A DNA stretch of 64,000 bases, taken from assembly GCF_009857535.1 (NCBI RefSeq), contig NZ_WWCS01000002.1, positions 1 through 64,000 on the forward strand, written 5' to 3'. The notes beneath the pieces were generated by a model. It had not been told where the DNA came from. It did no database searches and worked only from the letters and a program-made list of their open reading frames with translations. Source of the stretch: Duganella margarita (lineage in GTDB: Bacteria; Pseudomonadota; Gammaproteobacteria; Burkholderiales; Burkholderiaceae_D). Positions 49,847 to 57,941 of the stretch are shown here, piece after piece; position 1 is the stretch's first letter; each line of letters starts with the position of its first letter. The position numbers were made by a program, and so were the translations under genes.

Positions 49847-50950
49847 AAAACCAAAGCAGCCGTTGCCTGGCAAGCGGGCAAGCCCCTGACGATTGAAGAA
49901 GTCGAACTGGGCGGCCCGCGCGAAGGCGAAGTGCTGGTGGAAATCAAGGCCACCGGCATCTGCCATACCGATTACTACACCCTGTCCGGCGCCGATCCGG
50001 AAGGCATCTTCCCTGCCATCCTGGGCCATGAAGGCGCCGGCGTGGTGGTGGACGTCGGTCCGGGCGTCAAATCGCTCAAAAAAGACGACCACGTCATTCC
50101 GCTGTACACGCCGGAATGCCGCCAGTGCAAATTCTGCCTGTCGCAAAAAACCAATCTGTGCCAGTCGATCCGCTCCACGCAAGGCCGCGGCCTGATGCCG
50201 GACGCCACCAGCCGCTTCTCCATCGACGGCAAGCCGATCTATCACTACATGGGCACGTCGACCTTCTCCAACTACATCGTGGTGCCGGAAATCGCGCTGG
50301 CCAAGATCCGCGAAGACGCGCCATTCGATAAAGTCTGCTACATCGGTTGCGGCGTCACCACCGGCGTGGGCGCCGTGCTGTTCACCGCCAAGGTGGAGGC
50401 GGGCGCGAATGTGGTGGTGTTCGGTCTCGGCGGCATCGGCCTGAACGTGATCCAGGCGGCCAAGATGGTCGGCGCGGACAAGATCATCGGCGTCGATATC
50501 AATCCGGCCCGCCAGGCCATGGCGCGCAAGTTCGGCATGACCCACTTCATCAATCCGAACGAAGTGGAAAATGTGGTCGACCACATCATCCAGCTGACCG
50601 ACGGCGGCGCCGACTACAGCTTCGAGTGCGTCGGCAATACCACGCTGATGCGCCAGGCGCTGGAGTGCTGCCACAAAGGCTGGGGCAAGTCGATCATCAT
50701 CGGCGTGGCGGCGGCCGGCCAGGAAATCTCCACCCGTCCGTTCCAACTGGTGACCGGGCGCGAGTGGAAGGGCTCGGCCTTCGGCGGCGCCCGCGGCCGC
50801 ACCGACGTGCCGAAGATCGTCGACTGGTATATGGAAGGCAAACTCAATATCGACGACCTGATCACCCATCGCCTGAAGCTGGAAGACATCAACCAGGGCT
50901 TCGACCTGATGAAGAGCGGCGAGTCGATCCGCTCGGTGGTGCTGTACTAA
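49844..50950 (+). CDS. frmA: S-(hydroxymethyl)glutathione dehydrogenase / class III alcohol dehydrogenase
   Basis: This zinc enzyme oxidises the formaldehyde-glutathione adduct and reduces S-nitrosoglutathione. The 368-residue protein has the catalytic-zinc motif GHEGAGVVVDVG, Cys at GICHTDYYT, the structural-zinc cysteines in PECRQCKFCLSQKTNLC, and the nucleotide motif GLGGIGLNVIQ. The start at 49844 (MKTKAAVAWQ) follows AAAGGAACATC. No S-formylglutathione hydrolase (frmB) or FrmR regulator is adjacent, unlike the usual operon. The inverted repeat at its start suggests dedicated control. Confidence 0.96.
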   Translation: MKTKAAVAWQAGKPLTIEEVELGGPREGEVLVEIKATGICHTDYYTLSGADPEGIFPAILGHEGAGVVVDVGPGVKSLKKDDHVIPLYTPECRQCKFCLSQKTNLCQSIRSTQGRGLMPDATSRFSIDGKPIYHYMGTSTFSNYIVVPEIALAKIREDAPFDKVCYIGCGVTTGVGAVLFTAKVEAGANVVVFGLGGIGLNVIQAAKMVGADKIIGVDINPARQAMARKFGMTHFINPNEVENVVDHIIQLTDGGADYSFECVGNTTLMRQALECCHKGWGKSIIIGVAAAGQEISTRPFQLVTGREWKGSAFGGARGRTDVPKIVDWYMEGKLNIDDLITHRLKLEDINQGFDLMKSGESIRSVVLY

Positions 50951-50961
50951 AGCTGTGCCCG

Positions 50962-51021
50962 GATGGATGTAGAAAAAAAGTTCTAGACTTCGCAATCTAG
51001 ATAATTTATTCTACATCCATC
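50962..51021. repeat. 13-bp inverted repeat with inner TCTAGA dyad, frmA-M56 gap
   Basis: GATGGATGTAGAA (50962-50974) and TTCTACATCCATC (51009-51021) are perfect complements. Inside lie two TCTAGA palindromes around CTTCGCAA. The whole can fold into one long hairpin. The ATGTAG/CTACAT half-sites recall BlaI/MecI operators (TACA-N2-TGTA), which fits the M56 gene that follows, but no BlaI-type gene is present. It could also end frmA transcription. Confidence 0.6.
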
Positions 51022-51036
51022 GACTCGGAGGGCGGC

Positions 51037-51081
51037 ATGGATCTCAATCTCAATTTCTCGGCGGACAGCGGCGATGAATAG
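51037..51081 (+). CDS. Tiny overlapping reading frame upstream of the M56 gene
   Basis: A 14-codon frame, MDLNLNFSADSGDE, follows a strong GGAGGGCGGC ribosome site. It ends with a TAG that overlaps the M56 start (ATG 51074). The M56 gene itself has no good ribosome site, so its translation may depend on ribosomes ending this frame. It is either a coupling leader peptide or, less likely, the remnant of an upstream gene. Confidence 0.45.
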   Translation: MDLNLNFSADSGDE

Positions 51082-53239
51082 CCTGCTGTCAGCCATCGTG
51101 TCCGCCGTGGGCTGGGCACTGCTGCATTTTATCTGGCAGGGGCTGTTGATCGGCTGGGCCGTCACGCTGGCCATGCACCTGCTGCGCAAGGCGCGTCCGC
51201 AGACGCGTTACGCCGTGGCCTGCGGCGGCATGCTGTTGTGCGCCGCGCTGCCGCTGTCGAGCATCATTATTCAACTGGCTGACCTGCAGGCCAGCGCTGG
51301 CTTTGGTGCGACGCAGTCCGTGGCCGTGTCCGGCGGGGCCGACAGCGCCGGCGCCCTGCTCAGCGATAGCGCGCTGGATAGCTTGAAAGACCTGCTGCGC
51401 CGGCAACTGCCGTGGGTGGTCGGCCTGTGGCTGGCCGGTGCGGCCTTGATGGCACTGCGCCTGGCCATCGGCCTCAAGTGGGTGGCGGATCGCACGCGGC
51501 CCGATGAATACACCACTAATCCTTACTGGCAGCGCCGCTTGTCCGAGCTGGCGCGCCGTTTCGACATCGATTTTCACGTCCGACTGGGCGTGGCCGACAA
51601 GCTGGACAGCCCAATCACGGCGGGCTGCTGGAAGCCGATCGTGCTGGTGCCCACCGCGCTGATCACCGGCATGCCGGCCGATCTGCTGGAAGCGCTGCTG
51701 GCGCACGAGCTGGCGCATATCAAGCGGCACGATTACCTGGTCAACCTCATACAAAGCACGATTGAAATCGGGCTGTTCTATCACCCTAGTGTTTGGGCAC
51801 TATCGCGCAGGATACGGATCGAGCGGGAACAAATCGCCGACGACCTGGCCGTGGGTATGCTCGGCCAGCCGCAAAGGCTGGCGCAAGCCCTGTCGCAACT
51901 GGATCGCTTTCAGTTCGACACCACCCAACTAGCCCACGCGGCTCACGGAGGAAATCTCATGTCTCGTATCAAACGCCTGCTGCGTCCCGATGTTGAACCG
52001 GTCAGCTGGAAAATTGCCATGCCGTTGGCAGGTCTGTTGGCGGCCGGCGCCATGTTCTATGCCCATGCCGCACCGCCAGCACCACCCGCGCCACCGGCCG
52101 CGCCGATGGAAGCCGAAGTGCCAGCCGTACCCGCCACGCCGGCCATTGCAGATGCGCCGGACGTGCCTGATGCACCTGATGCACCTGATGCACCCGACGC
52201 ACCTGAGCTGGTGGCGCAAGTCGCTCCGGTGGCACCGGTTGCACCCGTGGCACCAGTAGACCCGGTAACGGAAGAGATCGCGCCTGTTGCGCCAGCAGCT
52301 CCCGCAGCGCCAGCAGCCCCCGCAGCCCCCGCGGCCCCAGCAGCTCCGGCAGCCCCAGCAGCTCCCGCCGCGCCAGCAGCTCCCGCCGCCCCCGCGCCCG
52401 TGCTGGGCGCGATTTCTGCCAAAGTCAGCCTGGCAGGTGACGCTGGCGTGCTGCGCATCAAGAGCGACCAGCTGAGTTCACGCTTTCCGAAAGGTGAGCG
52501 CAGTGCCTACGCGATCGTGCGTGGCGGCAGTGACAGCATGACTGTCTCGGCCAGTACCGCTGAAATCCGCAAAGTGGCGCAGTTGCGGGCCACCATGAAA
52601 GGCGATTTCCTCTGGTTCCGTGATGGCGACAAAACCTACGTCATCAAAGATCCCGCCCTGCTGGCCCGTCTGGACGAAGCGTGGACGCCGGTCAACCGCA
52701 TCGGCAGCCAGATGGACGAGCAAGGCAAAAAACTCGATGCGCAAGGCAAGCTGCTTGAAGCCACCGCCTCTCAGATCGGCAAAGAGGCCGGTGAATTCGG
52801 CCGCCAATCGCTGCAGGAGTCCGAGGTGCACCGCCGCGCGATCGAGCAACTGGCCAGGGCGCAGGAGGCTTTGTCGCGCCGCATGGCGGAAGCCGCCACC
52901 CAGGAACTGGGCGCCGGCAGTAATCCTGAAAAAATCCGTGCCTTCCACGAAAAGCAGGCGAGCCTGCAGCGTGAAATGGAGCCGCTGCGCAAGCAGATGG
53001 CTGAAAAGCAGCGCGAGCTGTCAGCCAAGATGGAAAAGTTGCGCGAGCAGAATCGCCCGCTGGATGCGTTGAACAAGCGTATGGCCGACGCCGCGCGTCC
53101 CATGGGGGAGATGAGCGCGCAAATGGCCAAGCTCAACCTTCAACATGCTGACGCCGTGCGCGACGCGGAACGCGCCATGCAAGCGCTGATGCAGGAATCC
53201 CTGCAAAACGGCAAAGCCGTTCCGGCACCATCTGCTTAA
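51074..53239 (+). CDS. M56 family (BlaR1/MecR1-like) membrane metallopeptidase with Pro/Ala linker
   Basis: This 721-residue protein has N-terminal membrane segments (about residues 8-30, 45-65, 110-132) and the M56 zinc motif HELAH in LLAHELAHIKRHDYLV (about 216-231), with a further acidic ligand in EREQIADDLAV. A fourth helix (about 315-335) leads into a very long low-complexity linker of DAP and AAP repeats (about 340-445). A C-terminal periplasmic part has a strand-rich segment and a long charged coiled coil (about 540-700). BlaR1 proteins cleave a BlaI repressor, but none is present, and the penicillin-binding sensor is replaced by the linker and coiled coil. Confidence 0.88.
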   Translation: MNSLLSAIVSAVGWALLHFIWQGLLIGWAVTLAMHLLRKARPQTRYAVACGGMLLCAALPLSSIIIQLADLQASAGFGATQSVAVSGGADSAGALLSDSALDSLKDLLRRQLPWVVGLWLAGAALMALRLAIGLKWVADRTRPDEYTTNPYWQRRLSELARRFDIDFHVRLGVADKLDSPITAGCWKPIVLVPTALITGMPADLLEALLAHELAHIKRHDYLVNLIQSTIEIGLFYHPSVWALSRRIRIEREQIADDLAVGMLGQPQRLAQALSQLDRFQFDTTQLAHAAHGGNLMSRIKRLLRPDVEPVSWKIAMPLAGLLAAGAMFYAHAAPPAPPAPPAAPMEAEVPAVPATPAIADAPDVPDAPDAPDAPDAPELVAQVAPVAPVAPVAPVDPVTEEIAPVAPAAPAAPAAPAAPAAPAAPAAPAAPAAPAAPAAPAPVLGAISAKVSLAGDAGVLRIKSDQLSSRFPKGERSAYAIVRGGSDSMTVSASTAEIRKVAQLRATMKGDFLWFRDGDKTYVIKDPALLARLDEAWTPVNRIGSQMDEQGKKLDAQGKLLEATASQIGKEAGEFGRQSLQESEVHRRAIEQLARAQEALSRRMAEAATQELGAGSNPEKIRAFHEKQASLQREMEPLRKQMAEKQRELSAKMEKLREQNRPLDALNKRMADAARPMGEMSAQMAKLNLQHADAVRDAERAMQALMQESLQNGKAVPAPSA
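52151..52401 (+). repeat. DAP and APA codon repeats in the M56 gene
   Basis: GATGCACCT-type 9-mers (Asp-Ala-Pro) are followed by GTGGCACC units and then a long array of GCAGCTCCC/GCGCCAGCA units coding Ala-Ala-Pro. The array is imperfect at the DNA level but almost perfect in protein. Such arrays expand and shrink in frame. Confidence 0.8.
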
Positions 53240-53246
53240 ACTGCGA

Positions 53247-53281
53247 ATTTTGCATCCCGGTATAATCACGGGATGCAAAAT
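53247..53281. promoter_or_regulatory. 12-bp inverted repeat enclosing the uvrD -10 and start
   Basis: ATTTTGCATCCC (53247-53258) and GGGATGCAAAAT (53270-53281) are perfect complements. The 11-base loop contains TATAAT (53261-53266), and the right arm contains the uvrD ATG (53273). The predicted transcript start falls on the ATG, so uvrD may be leaderless and the dyad a DNA operator. Confidence 0.7.
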
Positions 53282-55573
53282 CTTCTCCACAACCTTAACG
53301 AGGAACAGCTCGCCGCTGTCACCTTGCCCGCGCAGAGCGCCCTGATCCTGGCGGGCGCCGGTTCCGGTAAAACCCGTGTCCTGACCACCCGCATCGCCTG
53401 GCTGGTCCAGACCGGCCAGGTGTCGCCATCCGGCATCCTGGCCGTGACCTTTACCAATAAGGCCGCCAAGGAGATGCTGACCCGCCTGTCCGCCATGCTG
53501 CCGATTAATACGCGCGGCATGTGGATCGGCACTTTCCACGGCCTGTGCAACCGCCTGCTGCGCACCCATCACCGCGACGCCGCCTTGCCGCAGACCTTCC
53601 AGATCCTCGATTCGCAGGATCAGCTGTCGGCCATCAAGCGCCTGTTGAAGGCCAATAACGTCGATGACGAGAAGTTTCCCCCGAAGGAGATCATGTACTT
53701 CATCAACGGCGCCAAGGACCAGGGCCTGCGCGCCGACAAGATCGATCCCTACAACGCCGACGAGCGCAAGAAGGTCGAGCTGTACCAGCTGTACGACGAC
53801 CAGTGCCAGCGCGAAGGCGTGGTCGATTTCGCCGAACTGCTGCTGCGTACCTATGAACTGCTGCTGCGCAACCAGCCGCTGCGCGAACATTACCAGCAGC
53901 GCTTCCAGCACATCCTGGTCGACGAGTTCCAGGATACCAATGATTTGCAGTACAAGTGGCTGAAGCTGCTGGCCGGTCACGGCACCCAGCGCGGCGGCGT
54001 GGTGTTTGCCGTCGGCGACGATGACCAGTCGATTTACGCCTTCCGCGGCGCCAACGTCGGCAATATGAGCGCCTTCGAGCGCGAGTTCAACGTCAAGAAC
54101 CTGATCAAGCTGGAGCAGAACTACCGCTCGCACGGCCACATTCTGGACGCGGCCAACATCCTGATCGCCAATAACAGCAAGCGCCTGGGCAAGAATCTGC
54201 GCACCGACGCCGGTCACGGCGAGCAGGTGCGCGTCTACGAAGCCAACTCGGACCTGTCCGAAGCGTCGTGGATTATCGAAGAGACCAAGAACCTGATCCA
54301 CGACGGCGCCTCGCGCAGCGAGATCGCGGTGCTGTACCGCTCCAACGCGCAGTCGCGCGTGATCGAGCATGCGCTGTTCTCGGCCGGCATTCCGTACCAT
54401 GTGTACGGCGGCCTGCGCTACTTCCAGCGCGCCGAGGTCAAGCACGCCATTGCATATTTGCAGCTGATGGACAATCCGCACAATGATTCGGCCTTTCTGC
54501 GCGTGGTGAATTTCCCGACCCGCGGCATCGGCGCCCGCACGCTGGAGACCTTGCAGGCCGCCGCCGAGCAGTACCGCATCTCGCTGTACGCCGCCGTGCC
54601 GTATATCACCGGCAAGGCCGGCACCTCGCTGTCGGGCTTCGTCAAGCTGATCGAGGGTGTGCGCTTTGAAACGCAGCAGATGGCCTTGCCGGAACTGGTG
54701 CGCGTCGTGCTGGAGCAATCGACGCTGCTGACCCACTACGCGACGGAAAAAGAAGGCGCCGACCGCATCGAAAACCTGGAGCAGATGGTCAGCGCCGCCA
54801 CCCAGTTCCTGTCGGAAGAGGGCTACGGCCAGGGCTCGCCGGCGCATCTGGGCCCGCAGTCGCAGGCGCAGTCCGGCGACGCCATCATCAATCAGGACGG
54901 CATCGAGATCCTGGATGCCGATGCGCCGCTGTCGACCGTGATGTCGCCGCTGTCGGCCTTCCTGTCGCACGCCTCGCTGGAGGCCGGTGACAACCAGGCC
55001 GCCGCCAGCCAGGAAGCCGTGCAGATGATGACGGTGCACTCGGCCAAAGGGCTGGAGTTCAACAATGTCTTCATCACCGGCCTGGAAGAGGGCTTGTTCC
55101 CGCACGAGAGCAGCTCGCGCGAGCACGACGGTGTGGAAGAAGAGCGCCGCCTGATGTACGTGGCGATCACCCGTGCGCGCGAACGTCTGTACCTGAGCTT
55201 CGCGCAGACCCGCATGCTGCACGGCCAGACCCGCTACAACATGAAGTCGCGCTTCTTTGAAGAATTGCCGGAAGAGTCGCTGAAGTGGCTGACACCGAAG
55301 GTGCAGCCGAACTGGTTCGGCGCCAAGAAATCGGCCTGGGACGAGGCGCCGCTGGTGGGGTCGGACAAGGCGCTGGCGCAGCAGATCGCCAGCAAGTCGC
55401 TGGCGGCCAGCACCGGCTGGCGACTGGGCCAATCGGTCGCCCACGCCAAGTTCGGCGAGGGCGTGATTGTGAATATCGAAGGCAGCGGCAACAACGCCCG
55501 CGCTCAGATCAACTTCGGCAGCGCGGGCATGAAAGTGCTTGACTTGAGCATCGCCAAGCTGGAGAAAATCTAG
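53273..55573 (+). CDS. uvrD: DNA helicase II, UvrD/PcrA type
   Basis: This SF1A 3'-5' helicase acts in nucleotide excision and mismatch repair. The 766-residue protein has motif I AGAGSGKTRVLTTRI, motif II VDEFQDTN, GDDDQSIYAFRGA (motif III), MTVHSAKGLEFNNVFITGLEEGLFPH (motif V) and VAITRARERLYL (motif VI). The C-terminal Tudor-like domain VAHAKFGEGVIVNIEG is typical of UvrD/PcrA. No ribosome site precedes the ATG. Its stop overlaps that of the convergent BPSS1780-type gene within CTAG. Confidence 0.96.
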   Translation: MQNLLHNLNEEQLAAVTLPAQSALILAGAGSGKTRVLTTRIAWLVQTGQVSPSGILAVTFTNKAAKEMLTRLSAMLPINTRGMWIGTFHGLCNRLLRTHHRDAALPQTFQILDSQDQLSAIKRLLKANNVDDEKFPPKEIMYFINGAKDQGLRADKIDPYNADERKKVELYQLYDDQCQREGVVDFAELLLRTYELLLRNQPLREHYQQRFQHILVDEFQDTNDLQYKWLKLLAGHGTQRGGVVFAVGDDDQSIYAFRGANVGNMSAFEREFNVKNLIKLEQNYRSHGHILDAANILIANNSKRLGKNLRTDAGHGEQVRVYEANSDLSEASWIIEETKNLIHDGASRSEIAVLYRSNAQSRVIEHALFSAGIPYHVYGGLRYFQRAEVKHAIAYLQLMDNPHNDSAFLRVVNFPTRGIGARTLETLQAAAEQYRISLYAAVPYITGKAGTSLSGFVKLIEGVRFETQQMALPELVRVVLEQSTLLTHYATEKEGADRIENLEQMVSAATQFLSEEGYGQGSPAHLGPQSQAQSGDAIINQDGIEILDADAPLSTVMSPLSAFLSHASLEAGDNQAAASQEAVQMMTVHSAKGLEFNNVFITGLEEGLFPHESSSREHDGVEEERRLMYVAITRARERLYLSFAQTRMLHGQTRYNMKSRFFEELPEESLKWLTPKVQPNWFGAKKSAWDEAPLVGSDKALAQQIASKSLAASTGWRLGQSVAHAKFGEGVIVNIEGSGNNARAQINFGSAGMKVLDLSIAKLEKI

Positions 55574-56352
55574 AGCGGCTTGTTCAGGTCGATCACCTCC
55601 GGCAGCGCCGGAGGCGTGCCGAACATCTGCGTGTAGGCTGCGTATACCATGCAGTGCACCAGCACGAGCGAGATCAAAAACAGCGTGAAGACGGCGGCCA
55701 CGGTCAGGCTCGATATGCCCAGCACTAGCACCACCAGTTGCACGCTGACAAAGTACAGCAGGTGCAGCACGATCACGGCGGTGGCAAAGGCCTTGACGCC
55801 GCGCAGCACGCTGACCACGCTGAAGAACAGCGCCTTGGTCAGCGCTATCTTCTGCCAGAAAATCAACGGCGCCGTCATCGACATCAATATCCAGCCGATC
55901 ATGTAAATGGCCGAGCCGGCCAGCATGCCGCTGAACAAACCTTCCACATCGCCCGGCTTGATCGCGCCCTTGGCCTGGGCTTCGCTCATGGCCTTGATGG
56001 CGTCGCCGGACAGGCTGTAGATCGCCACCATCGCCAATACCATCAGCAGGCAGTTGATGCCGCCCAGCAGCAACAGCTGCTTGCGCATCGGCGACTGCAC
56101 GCCCACCAGCAGCAGGTGCGGCATGGCGCGCCGGCCCTGGTCGACCTCGGCGCAGCCCTGCAGCAGGGCGATGCTGAACAGCGGCATCATCACGCACCAG
56201 ACGATCTGCCCCAGCACCGGCAGCAGCAGGATGAAGAAGGACGAGAACATGCAGATGAACAGCAGCGCCATCAGTCCACCGGGCTGTTTGCGGAACAGCT
56301 GCAGGCCCTGCTTGACCCATTGCCAGCCTGCGCGTGCGGGAAGTTTTTCCAT
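55570..56352 (-). CDS. BPSS1780 family membrane protein
   Basis: This 260-residue inner-membrane protein has about six hydrophobic segments (first at about residues 27-50, last near 225-247) and a short soluble C-terminus (FGTPPALPEVIDLNKPL). It is a proteobacterial family of unknown function. The start overlaps the thrB stop by 1 base (TGATG), so it is translated with thrB. The conserved association with thrB is of interest, but a transport role for threonine or homoserine is not shown. Confidence 0.88.
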   Translation of the reverse strand: MEKLPARAGWQWVKQGLQLFRKQPGGLMALLFICMFSSFFILLLPVLGQIVWCVMMPLFSIALLQGCAEVDQGRRAMPHLLLVGVQSPMRKQLLLLGGINCLLMVLAMVAIYSLSGDAIKAMSEAQAKGAIKPGDVEGLFSGMLAGSAIYMIGWILMSMTAPLIFWQKIALTKALFFSVVSVLRGVKAFATAVIVLHLLYFVSVQLVVLVLGISSLTVAAVFTLFLISLVLVHCMVYAAYTQMFGTPPALPEVIDLNKPL

Positions 56353-57308
56353 CAGAACAGTCCTGGCGCCGGCGTGGCGATGCGTTCGCGCAAGATGCGC
56401 TCAAAGTGGCCGGGATCGTGCGGGGTCAGCATTTCGGCTGCGCGCGGACAATAGAAGTCATACAGGCGCGACAGCCAGAAACGCAGCGCGCCGGCGCGCA
56501 GCATCGGCTGCCAGGCGGTGTGTTCAGCGGCGGTGAACGGCCGCACCGCGTGGTAGGCGTCCAGCAGGGCGCGCACGCGGGCCTGGTCCAGCACGCCGGT
56601 GCCGACATCGATGCACCAGTCGTTGACGGTGACGGCGACGTCGAACAGCCAGGTGTCGCAGCCGGCGAAGTAGAAGTCGAAGAAGCCGGTCAGGCGTTCG
56701 CCGTCAAACATCACGTTGTTGCGGAACAGGTCGGCGTGGATCGGGCCGGCCGGCAGCTGCTTGTGGATGTCGCAGGCGGCAAACGCGTCCTGGAAGTGCA
56801 CTTCGGCCCGCAGCAGGTGCGCCTGCTCGTCCGGGATGAAGGGCAGCACTGCCGGCGTGGTGGCGTGCCACCAGGCCAGGCCGCGCAGGTTAGGCTGCTG
56901 CAAGGCGTAGTCCTGGCCGGCCAGATGCATCCTGGCCAGCATGGCGCCGACGGCGGCGCAATGCACCGGCTGCGGGTCCATTTGTGAACGGCCTTCCAGT
57001 TTGCTGACGATCGAGGCCGGCTTGCCGTGCAGAGCGACAATCAGCTCGCCTTTGTCATTGGCTACCGGGGCCGGCACCAGCACGCCGCGCTCGGCCAGGT
57101 GGCGCATCAGGTTGAGATAGAACGGCAGTTGTTCAAACGACAGGTTTTCGAAGATGGTGAGTACATACTCACCGCGCTCCGTCGTCAGGAAGAAATTGCT
57201 GTTTTCAATGCCGGAACTGATGCCTTTGAGCTCAAGCGCTTTGCCGAGCGGAAATTGGGTGATCCACTGGGCGACATCGTCCAGCGCTACCGGGGTAAAG
57301 ACTGCCAT
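56352..57308 (-). CDS. thrB: Homoserine kinase (APH-like ThrB)
   Basis: This enzyme phosphorylates homoserine for threonine synthesis. The 318-residue protein is of the aminoglycoside-phosphotransferase-like ThrB type used in many proteobacteria, not the GHMP type of E. coli. It has [13 protein letters not shown] at the N-terminus, the catalytic loop [13 protein letters not shown] and [17 protein letters not shown] for metal binding. It lies 27 bases after the DUF2782 gene, and its stop overlaps the BPSS1780-type gene. Confidence 0.95.
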   Translation of the reverse strand: MAVFTPVALDDVAQWITQFPLGKALELKGISSGIENSNFFLTTERGEYVLTIFENLSFEQLPFYLNLMRHLAERGVLVPAPVANDKGELIVALHGKPASIVSKLEGRSQMDPQPVHCAAVGAMLARMHLAGQDYALQQPNLRGLAWWHATTPAVLPFIPDEQAHLLRAEVHFQDAFAACDIHKQLPAGPIHADLFRNNVMFDGERLTGFFDFYFAGCDTWLFDVAVTVNDWCIDVGTGVLDQARVRALLDAYHAVRPFTAAEHTAWQPMLRAGALRFWLSRLYDFYCPRAAEMLTPHDPGHFERILRERIATPAPGLF

Positions 57309-57335
57309 GTGAAAAGTGTGTAATTCCGTGGTGGT

Positions 57336-57743
57336 TTATTTGGCCGGAGCAGGCTGTGGCGGCGGATTGTTGTCCGACGCGGCGTCGTCTTCCGGTGCTT
57401 TCTTTTTCTTGCCGAGGTCGAATTCGAACAGCGTCCATTGCGCGCCGCGTGGGGCGCCGCTCATGGCGTCGCCCGGCACGGAGGTGCCGACCGGGTGGTT
57501 GGGGCGCAAGGTATAGGTGCTGGGACCGCTTTTGACGGTGGCTTCGACCACATTGCCGCTGTTGTCGCGGCGTTCGGTAATCTTGTTTTGCGCCGGCTTG
57601 GCGCTGATGGTGACCGGATCATCCGTCACTTCTTCCAGTTTTTCCATTTTGGGCGGCGCCTGGCTCGGCGTCGACTGCGCCAGCGCGGTGTGGGCGCTGA
57701 GCGTCAGCAGCAGGGCAGGCCAGAGGAGGGAAGTGCGCGTCAT
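57336..57743 (-). CDS. DUF2782 domain-containing exported protein
   Basis: This 135-residue protein has a signal peptide (to ALAQ, about residue 23). A DUF2782 core follows (LEEVTDDPVTISAKPAQ, then ITERRDNSGNVVEATVKSG and YTLRPN), with an added C-terminal Lys-rich, Pro-rich tail. The family is periplasmic and of unknown function, commonly found beside thrB and polA, as here. It is divergent from polA across 198 bp and is the first gene of an operon with thrB. Confidence 0.88.
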   Translation of the reverse strand: MTRTSLLWPALLLTLSAHTALAQSTPSQAPPKMEKLEEVTDDPVTISAKPAQNKITERRDNSGNVVEATVKSGPSTYTLRPNHPVGTSVPGDAMSGAPRGAQWTLFEFDLGKKKKAPEDDAASDNNPPPQPAPAK

Positions 57744-57941
57744 GATGGGTCGCCTTTAGCAGAGAGATGGCTGCGGAATTTTTATGTATGATCCATTGTA
57801 ACAAACAGACACCCATCGCTGTGCTTTCCCTTCGGGGGAGACAGGGGAATTGCCAATTCTTAAACTTTGCTGCGCTGCCGGACGGCGGTCAAAACCTGCG
57901 ATAATGTTGCATTCACGCCCAAGCATCCTCACTTAGTACCT

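Noticed and set aside
52120..52402. CRISPR-like short tandem repeats
   Set aside because: The repeats are contiguous codon repeats inside the M56 gene with no spacers.
53021..56404. Over 1100-codon minus-strand frame opposite uvrD that runs into the BPSS1780-type gene
   Set aside because: Antisense shadow; the annotated uvrD and BPSS1780 frames explain the sequence.
57744..57941. DUF2782-polA gap searched for a small RNA
   Set aside because: A UUCG hairpin (TCCC/GGGGA near 57830) and a GAATT-GCC-AATTC dyad are present, but there is no terminator or paired promoter to support an RNA gene.
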